From: Paludibacteraceae bacterium
GTDB lineage: Bacteria; Bacteroidota; Bacteroidia; Bacteroidales; Paludibacteraceae
Length of the DNA: 64,000 nt
Direction: 5' to 3'
NCBI GenBank assembly: GCA_024405875.1
Contig: JAKSOA010000003.1
Location: 58,118-122,117, forward strand
The position numbers and the translations under genes were made by a program. Every line of letters starts with the position of its first letter. Within the stretch, counting starts at the first letter, position 1. The notes under the pieces are model-generated. The model was not told where the DNA came from and did not search any database. It was given only the letters and a program-made list of their open reading frames with translations. Below are positions 26,918 through 35,380 of this stretch, one piece after another.

Positions 26918-29900
26918 ATGTCTAAGATGAATCACAAACTTCTTAAATTACTTTTATTTGCAGTTTCAGTGGTGTTTGGAATGGTTGCCGCTAACGCCCA
27001 GTCCTGCTCCACAGTTTTTGCCGGTACCACCTTCCAACCCAAATCAGGAATTACAGATACAAACTATGACCTTGATAAGGTTAAATTTGAGGACCCGTCA
27101 TCAGAGTCGCTCTCTACAGGTACTTCATTTGTATCAACATCGGGTGGTATGACACAGGGCAAATATACCATCACAAAAAAAGGTATGGAGATTGCCGCCT
27201 CAGTTACGGGTGAGAAAGGACTCTTTTTCAGATATTCACTAAATGACCTCATAACAACCGCAGGTAAGAATACATACAAGGTTGAAATCACTTTTGAGGT
27301 CGCCGCTTGCGTTACTTGTACAAAAGAATGTCATCGTGGTATAAACTTTAAACAAGTATGGACCGATAACGGTGGAACAAAAGACCAATATAAAGAGTAT
27401 CAGAAGGGCTCTCACACTTGGAGCCAGACTTTTACAGCCACAACTCCCAAGGCGTCAATAGCATTCTCTGCAGACCACTCAAATCATGGTCTTAAAATGA
27501 TTATAAAGTCAATTAAGGTTACAGGTTGCGTTGACCAAAAGATTGTATCAGAGAATGGTAACAAGGTTTGTGCTGGTGAGCCTAATGTACTTATAGCCAA
27601 AGGTTTGAACGCATCAACCTATAAGTGGGAGAAATCCACTGACGCAAAGGCTACGTGGGAGACTTTGCCAGGAACTGAATCTACGATAACCGTGGAGGTT
27701 AACGGTGAGACCTACTTCCGTGTTACGGCAGGTGGCACCACCCTTACAACAGATAAAATTACATCCGTTGTATGTTGCTCTGTGGCAGGTAAGCGTGAGG
27801 CACAACTTACCGTTGATTTCACCAGCAGTCAGTTAAATGCCACAAACCACGTTAACTTCAATCAGTTGAATGACTCAAAATCACAAGCCATTACCGCCAC
27901 ATATACTTATAAGGCATCTGGTAAAGTGGATGAGGACCAATATGCTATTGTAAATCAGCCAAGTAGCGGCGGGTATTGGGAGGAGTCCGCTATAACAGAC
28001 CATACACACATAAAACAAGGTCGTGCCGGAACAAATAATGATGGTTTCCTTTTGGTAAACTGTGGTAAGGCGGAAAAAGAGATGTTCCAATACACCATTA
28101 CCACGGGAAACCTCTGTCAAAACACCATTTATGACTTTTCTGCATACATTGCAAATATAGATTCTAATACAGACCCCTCTCATGAGCCTGTGAACGCAGG
28201 TTTCCAAGTATATGGTATGCCAGGTAACAAATTGCTTGTGAATGCTGAGACGGGAGACTTGCCATACACAGGTGAGTGGGTTGAGAAGGCTGAGTCATTT
28301 AATTCAGGTAATTACAAGCAGTTCAAACTTATAATAAAGAACAATCACGTACAGACAGGCTCACAAGGAGCGGTTATTGGTAATGACATAGGTATTGATG
28401 ATATTGAATTCTCCACCTGTACCCCCGATGTTAAAATCTACACAGATGACAAGTATAAGTCAAAAGATACCATTGTTTGTGATGATGGCAAGACTGTCCA
28501 TCTGAAACTTGAGGCACACGCCGTATATGACTTGTCAACATTCTTCAAGACACCTTATTATCTGTTCCAGACATCAACAGACAAAACCACTTGGAAAAAT
28601 GTTAAGACCGATGCTCAGAAAGAGACATACATAGAGATTGATGTTCCTAAGGATGAGATTTACGAGACAGGTCTTTGGTACAGAGTATGGGTTGGCGGAG
28701 ATAAGGCGGCAGTGGAACAGTCAGCAAGCAGTGGAACACCGGGTGAGGGATGCGGAAAACTTACAGCAGCATCAGAGCCTATTCTTATACAGTATCAGTG
28801 TAAATGCTCGCCGACAGCCGCACCTACGGTAAAAGACTATTCAGAGTGTCCTGTAACAGTGGCACCATATACAAAACCATTAAAAGATTTGATTACGTCA
28901 CAGTATGATAAGTTGCGCTTTTATGAGTCTCAGGAGGGCGGTACTGACTTAGGTGAGAATGCTACATTTGACGCAACTGTCGTAGGCACCAAGACCTACT
29001 ATGTGACCAATCAGAAAAACACCGACCCTGCAACTCACATAGAGTATTGTGAGAGTCCGCGTACACCTATTAATATAGAGATAAAAGATGCCGCTGTCTT
29101 TGATGTCACTCCAACCTCCATAGAGAAGTGCTTCAATGGTGAGACCCCTGACAGTGAACTTACATTCACCGCCTCAAAGGCAGAGTATGATTACACTTGG
29201 AAGAGTGCCTCCATATCAGCCACAGGTACAAGTTACACTCTTGAGAGAAAAGCCTCTTCCGGCACCATTACTGTAGTTGCTAAAGATCCGCAGGGCAAGG
29301 TTTGTGACGCTTCAAAAGATGTCACCTATAAAATATCCCCCGCCCCTGAGTTTACCATAACATCACCGTCTATGGTATGCGTATCAAATCCAGAGGCGGA
29401 GATAACAGTCAAGTTTACATCAGGTAGCGGACATTATGTACTTACCAAAAACGGCGCTACATTAGAAGAGGGTGATATGTCTCTTGGGCAGACCGAAGTC
29501 ATAATTAAAGATATTGTCGTAGCCACAAGTAAGGGTAAGGTCTCATATAAATTTTCAGTAGTCAACCAATTAGGGTGTGAAAACTCAAAAGAATTTGAGA
29601 TAGCGGTTAATGACAGGGTGGAGATACCTCTTGTGCCTACTGCTCCTGTTGTTAATAACACCATTTGTCTGGGTGATAAATTTGATATAAACGCTACATA
29701 TACATTTGGTGCGGGAGAATCTTTGAATTGGTATATAGATGGAGTGCAAGTGCCAGGAGAGTCAGGACTGACCCTTACAGAACAAGCACCAATAAAGGAC
29801 ACTGAATATACTGTTGATTTGATTGGCGGCTTATGTGAAGGTTCGGGAGCGCTCTCAATAAAAGTTAAACAGACAGCAAATCCGGATATCTATACAGATA

Positions 29901-31120
29901 AGGACGTAATATGTGTAGGAACAACTATAAACATAACAGATATTGATGCTGAGGATGCTGAAACATACATCTGGTATAGCAGCACTGAGAAGGATGTTTG
30001 GAATGTGATGACAGGAGAGACAGGAAAGAATATTACTGATTTCGCACCTACCGTGACCGCCTCATATAAAAAGGTCTCAAAGAACGGCTCTTGTGAGGCT
30101 GAGAGTAATGTTATAACGGTGGAAGTTCACCCTGCCATAGAGTTTACAATAGAGCCTATAGACAAGAATATATGTAAGAATCAGGAGGTTACACTTAAAA
30201 TGTCTGGTTACCCTGAAGGAGCCGCATTACAGTGGAAGGAGAAAGTTTCCGGAACTGAACTATCAACAGAGGCTACAGCCGTTGTGAAACCATCAGAGAC
30301 AACCGTTTATACCGCCACGGTAATCAAGGTTTGTGAGGCGTCAAAAGAGCTTACTATAACAGTTTTTGGTGATTTGAATCCAACCATATCACCAGATGTG
30401 GCTATATGTGAGGGAGACACTACCACACTTACCGTTGACGGCGTAGGAATAACCTCTGTGCAGTGGTCACCGGCAACAGGTTTGAGTTCAACAACAGAGA
30501 AGACAGTCACCGCTTCGCCAGCTGTAACAACAGAATATACAGCCACAATAAGTAACGGAGTTTGTTCAGATGAGGCAAAGGTAACCGTCTCTGTATCATC
30601 AACCCCTCACTTTGATAAGGTGACCGAGGTTGCAGGAGAGAGTTGCGCCACACGTGGTGTTATGGTAGAGGGCAAGGGAGGCGTACCTCCTTACTCATAC
30701 TCTACAGATGGTGTCACATATAGTCAGGAGTCCACACTCATAGGTCTGAAGAGCGGTTATACAATGTTGTATATAATGGACTCATTCACCTGTAAGAGTG
30801 ACACAACCATTAATCTTGCGCCATACGCAATCAACCCCGATAAATTCTTCACACCTAATGATGACGGAAATAATGACTTGTGGCAGGTTGAGAATCTAAG
30901 TTGCTATGAGGGCTATATAGTTGAGATTTTTGACCGTTACGGACGCCGTCTCTATATCTATAAGAAAGGAAGTTTCTCAGGCGGTTCCGTTAAAGATGAT
31001 TTCCCGGGTTGGGACGGTTATTATAACGGTCACCAGATGCCGTCAACAGACTATTGGTACCTGATAACGGTAGAGGAGATACGTAAACAATATAACGGAC
31101 ATTTCACATTAAAGAGATAA
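26918..31120 (+). CDS. Giant surface adhesin with type B T9SS C-terminal domain
   Basis: A ~1,400-residue exported protein (signal peptide ending ANAQS). A region of beta-sandwich domains follows, including carbohydrate-binding-like stretches near residues 300-500, then a series of Ig/PKD-like repeats, many with paired cysteines (VCAG, VCVSNP, ICLGD, ICEGD). The final ~95 residues (FFTPNDDGNNDLWQV...FDRYGRRLY...YLITVEEI) match the gliding-motility-associated, type B T9SS sorting domain. Type B proteins need PorP/SprF-family partners, and a porP homologue follows after 34 bp. ATG at 26918 is preferred; 26888 and 26927 are alternatives. Likely adhesin; the ligand is unknown. Confidence 0.85.
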   Translation: MSKMNHKLLKLLLFAVSVVFGMVAANAQSCSTVFAGTTFQPKSGITDTNYDLDKVKFEDPSSESLSTGTSFVSTSGGMTQGKYTITKKGMEIAASVTGEKGLFFRYSLNDLITTAGKNTYKVEITFEVAACVTCTKECHRGINFKQVWTDNGGTKDQYKEYQKGSHTWSQTFTATTPKASIAFSADHSNHGLKMIIKSIKVTGCVDQKIVSENGNKVCAGEPNVLIAKGLNASTYKWEKSTDAKATWETLPGTESTITVEVNGETYFRVTAGGTTLTTDKITSVVCCSVAGKREAQLTVDFTSSQLNATNHVNFNQLNDSKSQAITATYTYKASGKVDEDQYAIVNQPSSGGYWEESAITDHTHIKQGRAGTNNDGFLLVNCGKAEKEMFQYTITTGNLCQNTIYDFSAYIANIDSNTDPSHEPVNAGFQVYGMPGNKLLVNAETGDLPYTGEWVEKAESFNSGNYKQFKLIIKNNHVQTGSQGAVIGNDIGIDDIEFSTCTPDVKIYTDDKYKSKDTIVCDDGKTVHLKLEAHAVYDLSTFFKTPYYLFQTSTDKTTWKNVKTDAQKETYIEIDVPKDEIYETGLWYRVWVGGDKAAVEQSASSGTPGEGCGKLTAASEPILIQYQCKCSPTAAPTVKDYSECPVTVAPYTKPLKDLITSQYDKLRFYESQEGGTDLGENATFDATVVGTKTYYVTNQKNTDPATHIEYCESPRTPINIEIKDAAVFDVTPTSIEKCFNGETPDSELTFTASKAEYDYTWKSASISATGTSYTLERKASSGTITVVAKDPQGKVCDASKDVTYKISPAPEFTITSPSMVCVSNPEAEITVKFTSGSGHYVLTKNGATLEEGDMSLGQTEVIIKDIVVATSKGKVSYKFSVVNQLGCENSKEFEIAVNDRVEIPLVPTAPVVNNTICLGDKFDINATYTFGAGESLNWYIDGVQVPGESGLTLTEQAPIKDTEYTVDLIGGLCEGSGALSIKVKQTANPDIYTDKDVICVGTTINITDIDAEDAETYIWYSSTEKDVWNVMTGETGKNITDFAPTVTASYKKVSKNGSCEAESNVITVEVHPAIEFTIEPIDKNICKNQEVTLKMSGYPEGAALQWKEKVSGTELSTEATAVVKPSETTVYTATVIKVCEASKELTITVFGDLNPTISPDVAICEGDTTTLTVDGVGITSVQWSPATGLSSTTEKTVTASPAVTTEYTATISNGVCSDEAKVTVSVSSTPHFDKVTEVAGESCATRGVMVEGKGGVPPYSYSTDGVTYSQESTLIGLKSGYTMLYIMDSFTCKSDTTINLAPYAINPDKFFTPNDDGNNDLWQVENLSCYEGYIVEIFDRYGRRLYIYKKGSFSGGSVKDDFPGWDGYYNGHQMPSTDYWYLITVEEIRKQYNGHFTLKR

Positions 31121-31154
31121 ACATTAAACCATATAATCTGAAAATTCTGTAGTT

Positions 31155-32123
31155 ATGAAAAAATATATTCTGGCAATTATTGTAGCGGCGTTCGGAATGG
31201 GCGCAATCCAGGCTCAGGAAGAGATGATTTACAATCAGTACTACTTCAACTACTATTTGGTGAACCCTGCGCTTGCGGGAGCGGAGCCTTGTCATAACCT
31301 AATGCTGACAGGTAAATTCCAATGGGTGGGAATGAAAGATTTCCCAATGACACAGTTGCTCACCTATAAGGGCAGAGTGTGGAAGAACGTAGGTATAGGT
31401 GCCTATCTCTATAATGACCGTAACGGTTATTCAAACCGTGCGGGAGGTCAGGTTACATTTGCATACCACATACCCCTTTCAAACGGACGCAGATATTCAA
31501 AAAAGGCATCTTATGACCGCCAACTCTCATTCGGTGCATCTTTCAAGGTTAATTATTTCTATATAAATACAAATCGTCTATATGCAGATGACCCTACCGC
31601 ACAGGCCGACAATGCGTTCGCTAATACAAGTGGCGTAGGTCTTAACGCCAACGTAGGTATTTACTATAAGTCATACGGCGGTTTTGTAGGCTTGTCTGTA
31701 ACAAACCTTGTTCCCACAACCTCAGACATATACGGAGACAAGGAACTTCCCGCTCCGCTTACCGGTTTCCTCTTTGGTGGTTATACATTTGACATAGGCA
31801 GCCAGAGAAACAAATACTTAGAGCCAATGGCTATGCTCAAGATGAACAAATATCTTGAGGTTAATATGGATTTAGCCCTCAAATTCGGCCACGAGGTTGA
31901 CCGTGATTGGGGTTATTGGGTTGAACTTATGTACCGCCACTCTTGGAACAAGAACAACATACAGTCTTTGAACCTTATGCCAATGTGCAGTTTCCACTGG
32001 AAAGGTCTTAACGTAGGTTACTGTTTCGGGCTTGACCTCAATAATCTCGCCACTCAGAATGGTGGGACGCACGAGATTATGATTGGATACACTTTCTGCC
32101 CAGTTAAACATTTTTGTAGATAA
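31155..32123 (+). CDS. porP: PorP/SprF-family T9SS outer-membrane protein
   Basis: A 322-residue beta-barrel protein with a signal peptide (~1-20, GAIQAQ). It shows the PorP/SprF hallmark N-terminus: YNQYYFNYYLVNPALAGA, then RVWKNVGIGAYLYND and alternating amphipathic strands to the C-terminus. In Flavobacterium, SprF is needed to secrete the adjacent type B-domain adhesin SprB. Here the preceding gene encodes such a protein, so a dedicated substrate-partner pair is the likely reading. A structured repeat (copy B) begins directly after the stop. Confidence 0.92.
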   Translation: MKKYILAIIVAAFGMGAIQAQEEMIYNQYYFNYYLVNPALAGAEPCHNLMLTGKFQWVGMKDFPMTQLLTYKGRVWKNVGIGAYLYNDRNGYSNRAGGQVTFAYHIPLSNGRRYSKKASYDRQLSFGASFKVNYFYINTNRLYADDPTAQADNAFANTSGVGLNANVGIYYKSYGGFVGLSVTNLVPTTSDIYGDKELPAPLTGFLFGGYTFDIGSQRNKYLEPMAMLKMNKYLEVNMDLALKFGHEVDRDWGYWVELMYRHSWNKNNIQSLNLMPMCSFHWKGLNVGYCFGLDLNNLATQNGGTHEIMIGYTFCPVKHFCR

Positions 32124-32124
32124 A

Positions 32125-32240
32125 ATCCAAATTAACTGGTGTCTTCTGCGTTACGCTCGGTTCGCCAATCCTCACGTACAAGAGTACGCTCCGGTGTGGC
32201 TCACCTTCGCAAGCCTTGAATCCACTCAGTTAATTTGAAT
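32125..32240 (+). repeat. ~115-bp structured repeat, copy B
   Basis: AAATTAACTG (32129-32138) pairs perfectly with CAGTTAATTT (32227-32236). The apical hairpin is CGTAC-AAGA-GTACG (32175-32188), where copy A has TTTAC-AAAA-GTAAA. Conserved blocks are CTGCGTTACGCTC, CAATCCTCA, CTCCGGT and TTCGCAAGCCTTG. It follows porP and precedes the PfkB operon. Confidence 0.8.
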
Positions 32241-32286
32241 TTAATAAGGCTTGCTCTTCTAAAATGAATTTTACTGTGCTACTATA

Positions 32287-33144
32287 ATGTTAGTTGTAGG
32301 TCTTGGTGAGGTTTTATGGGATTGCTTGCCATCTGGCAGGCAACTTGGTGGTGCTCCCGCAAATTTCGCTTATCATATCTCACAATTTGGTTTGACGTCT
32401 TGTGTTGTAAGCGCTGTAGGTAAGGATGATTTAGGAGCGGAAATCATTGAAAATCTTCAAAGTAAGAAAATCAGTTTCAACATTCCTCAAATAGAGTTTC
32501 CTACAGGTACGGTACAGGTTACTCTTGATGGTCTGGGTGTCCCTAATTATATCATTTGTGAAAACGTGGCTTGGGATAACATTCCGTTCTCTTCCCAGTT
32601 AAAAGAACTTGCGGAAAACGCATCGGCGGTGTGTTTTGGTTCTTTAGCTCAAAGAAGTGCTGTTTCCCACAATACTATATTGAGTTTTCTGAACGCTATG
32701 CCTGAAGGCTCTAAAAAGGTTTTTGACATTAATTTGAGGCAAAATTATTACTCTAAGCGGATAATATCGGAATCTCTTTCATTGAGTGATATTTTTAAGA
32801 TAAATGATGAGGAGTTGAAGGTTTTGAGGGGAATGTTCAATTACACAAGTGACGGTGAGGATTTGTGCCGTAGGATTATGGATGACTTTAATCTGGAGAT
32901 GCTGGTGCTTACTTGCGGCACTGACGGCAGTTGTGTTTATAGTAGTGTTACAAATGAGCGCTCTTTTCTTCCTACACCTAAGGTAAAGGTTGCGGACACA
33001 GTGGGAGCCGGGGATAGTTTCACTGCCGCGTTGGTGGCTTCATTCTTGCAGGGAAAATCATTAATTGACGCACACAGAATTGCAGTTGATACATCGGCGT
33101 ATGTCTGCACTCAGCACGGAGCTATGCCATCTTATAAAAAATGA
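32287..33144 (+). CDS. PfkB-family sugar kinase (probable fructokinase)
   Basis: A 285-residue ribokinase/PfkB kinase. Signature 1 is GGAPANFAYH (~21-30). Signature 2, with the catalytic base, is DTVGAGDSFTAA (~243-254). The opening GLGEVLWDCLPSG and GGAPANFAYHISQFG are typical of Bacteroidetes fructokinases, so fructose phosphorylation is the likely reaction; other hexoses are possible. It overlaps dusB by 4 bp (ATGA) and leads a four-gene operon. Confidence 0.88.
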   Translation: MLVVGLGEVLWDCLPSGRQLGGAPANFAYHISQFGLTSCVVSAVGKDDLGAEIIENLQSKKISFNIPQIEFPTGTVQVTLDGLGVPNYIICENVAWDNIPFSSQLKELAENASAVCFGSLAQRSAVSHNTILSFLNAMPEGSKKVFDINLRQNYYSKRIISESLSLSDIFKINDEELKVLRGMFNYTSDGEDLCRRIMDDFNLEMLVLTCGTDGSCVYSSVTNERSFLPTPKVKVADTVGAGDSFTAALVASFLQGKSLIDAHRIAVDTSAYVCTQHGAMPSYKK

Positions 33145-34118
33145 GAATCGCAAATATAGAATTTCCAAAGTACCCTGTGTTTCTGGCTCCTATGGAGGAT
33201 GTCACAAATCCTGATTTCCGTATGCTGTGCAAACGGTTCGGGGCTGATATGGTATATACTGAGTTCATATCTTGTGACGCTTTGATTAGGGATATTCCGC
33301 GTACTCTGCAAAAACTTACAATAAATGATGCGGAGCGTCCTGTGGCTATTCAGATTTATGGCAGAGAGCCAGGACCTATGGCTGATGCCGCGCAGATGGC
33401 TGAGAGTGCCCACCCTGATATTATTGATATAAATTTCGGTTGCCCTGTAAAGAAGGTGGCAGGGAAGGGTGCGGGAGCGGGGCTTCTAAGGGATATTCCT
33501 AAAATGCTTGAGATAACAAGGGCTGTGGTTAATGCAGTTAAGACCCCCGTAACGGTTAAAACCCGTTTGGGTTGGGATGATGACCATAAGATAATAGTTG
33601 ACCTTGCGGAGCAGTTGCAGGATTGTGGCATTCAGGCACTTGCCATTCACGGACGCACCCGTGCGCAGATGTATAGGGGTGAGGCTGATTGGAGTCTAAT
33701 AGGGGAGGTTAAGAATAACCGGAGAATGAGAATACCTATTATAGGTAACGGAGATGTCACAACGCCTGAGCGTGCCAAGGAGTGCTTTGATCGCTATGGT
33801 GTTGATGCCATAATGGTTGGCAGGGCATCAATAGGCTGTCCTTGGATTTTCCGTGACATAAAGTACTACCTTGATAATGGTAATTATGCTGAGCCGCTAA
33901 CATTTGATGAGAAGAAGGAGATTATAAAATCACAGGTTCAAAGCAGTATTGATTGGCTTGATGAACGTCGGGGAATACTGCACGTGCGCCGTCATCTTGC
34001 CGCCACACCCATATTCAAGGGAATACCAAATTTCAAGGAGACCCGCATTGCAATGCTGAGGGCGGAAACAAAAGATGAACTTTTCAAGATAATTGATAAA
34101 ATTCACTTATCTTTGTGA
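33141..34118 (+). CDS. dusB: tRNA-dihydrouridine synthase
   Basis: A 325-residue FMN-dependent TIM-barrel enzyme that reduces uridines in the tRNA D-loop. FMN and substrate motifs are LAPMEDVTN (15-23), QIYGREP, and DINFGCPVKK with catalytic C101. They are followed by KTRLGWDD, IHGRTRAQMY and GNGDV...GVDAIMVGRASIGCPWIF. The DusB-type C-terminal helical domain is present. The start overlaps the kinase stop by 4 bp. Assignment to DusB rather than another Dus class is by overall likeness. Confidence 0.93.
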   Translation: MRIANIEFPKYPVFLAPMEDVTNPDFRMLCKRFGADMVYTEFISCDALIRDIPRTLQKLTINDAERPVAIQIYGREPGPMADAAQMAESAHPDIIDINFGCPVKKVAGKGAGAGLLRDIPKMLEITRAVVNAVKTPVTVKTRLGWDDDHKIIVDLAEQLQDCGIQALAIHGRTRAQMYRGEADWSLIGEVKNNRRMRIPIIGNGDVTTPERAKECFDRYGVDAIMVGRASIGCPWIFRDIKYYLDNGNYAEPLTFDEKKEIIKSQVQSSIDWLDERRGILHVRRHLAATPIFKGIPNFKETRIAMLRAETKDELFKIIDKIHLSL

Positions 34119-34141
34119 GTTGATACTTCCCATATAGGCGG

Positions 34142-35380
34142 ATGAATAAAAAGTTCAATATAATGGCTCCCGTAGGCTCTTGGGAGAGTCTTGCGGCGGC
34201 AATAAAGGCTGGTGCCACATCGGTCTATTTCGGTATTGAGAACCTCAATATGCGCAGTCACTCATCTAATAACTTCACAACAGATGATTTAAAGGAGATA
34301 GTGCGTATATGCAAGGAGAACGGGGTGCAGTCATACCTTACTGTAAATACCATAATATATGATGAGGATATAGACCTTATGCACCGCATAGTTGATGTGG
34401 CAAAGGAGTCAGGCGTTACGGCAATCATAGCGTGTGACATAGCGGTAATGCAATATGCCTTCTCAAAAGGCGTGGAGGTTCACCTCTCCACCCAACTGAA
34501 TATCTCAAATGTAGAGGCGCTTAAGTTCTATGCAAAATTCTCTGACGTTGTGGTGCTTGCAAGGGAACTGAACCTTGAGCAGGTTAAGAGAATCCACGAT
34601 GCCATAGAGCGTGAGAATATATGCGGGGTAGGTGGTGAGAAGATAAGGATTGAGATGTTCTGCCACGGTGCCCTCTGTATGGCTGTTAGTGGCAAGTGCT
34701 ACCTCAGTCTGCACGAGACGGCACGCTCAGCCAATCGTGGTTCCTGTATGCAGATTTGTCGTCGTGGATACACAGTCACAGACCGTGAGACGGGTGAGCA
34801 ACTTGATATTGATAATAAATATATAATGTCACCTAAAGACCTCAAAACCATACACTTCATAAATAAAATGGTAGATGCCGGGGTCAGTGTATTTAAGATA
34901 GAGGGGCGGGCGAGAGGCGCGGAGTATGTTAAGACAGTGGTAGAGTGTTATAAAGAGGCTCTTGAGAGTGTTGAGGACGGTACTTACTCACAAGAGAAGA
35001 TTGACGTCTGGGACGCCCGTCTCAGTGAGGTTTTCAACCGTGGTTTCTGGAACGGATACTATTTAGGTCAGAGATTAGGGGAGTGGAGTCACAATTACGG
35101 TTCACAGGCAACCCTAAAGAAGGTCTATATTGGAAAGGTGACAAACTATTTCGGTAAAATTAATGTGGCTGAGTTCCTTATGGAGGCTCAATCATTAAAT
35201 CAGGGAGATAGAATATTGGTAACGGGAGTCACCACGGGAGCGTATGAGGCTGTGGCAGATGACATACGCCTTGATGACGGCACTCAGGCGTCAGAGGTGG
35301 TAAAGGGTCAGGTGTTCTCTATGAAGACGACAGAAACCCTGCATAGGGGCGACAAACTATATAAATTGGTTACAGAATGA
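34142..35380 (+). CDS. Peptidase U32-family protein (TrhP/RlhA-like)
   Basis: A 412-residue U32 protein with the family signature EMFCHGALCMAVSGKCYLS at 171-189 and further cysteines in GSCMQICRRGY that may bind a cluster. Members once called collagenases are now known in E. coli as RNA-modification factors (TrhP for tRNA 5-hydroxyuridine, RlhA for rRNA). The gene sits 24 bp behind dusB, another tRNA-modification gene, which favours an RNA-hydroxylation role. It overlaps the AsmA gene by 4 bp. Confidence 0.88.
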   Translation: MNKKFNIMAPVGSWESLAAAIKAGATSVYFGIENLNMRSHSSNNFTTDDLKEIVRICKENGVQSYLTVNTIIYDEDIDLMHRIVDVAKESGVTAIIACDIAVMQYAFSKGVEVHLSTQLNISNVEALKFYAKFSDVVVLARELNLEQVKRIHDAIERENICGVGGEKIRIEMFCHGALCMAVSGKCYLSLHETARSANRGSCMQICRRGYTVTDRETGEQLDIDNKYIMSPKDLKTIHFINKMVDAGVSVFKIEGRARGAEYVKTVVECYKEALESVEDGTYSQEKIDVWDARLSEVFNRGFWNGYYLGQRLGEWSHNYGSQATLKKVYIGKVTNYFGKINVAEFLMEAQSLNQGDRILVTGVTTGAYEAVADDIRLDDGTQASEVVKGQVFSMKTTETLHRGDKLYKLVTE

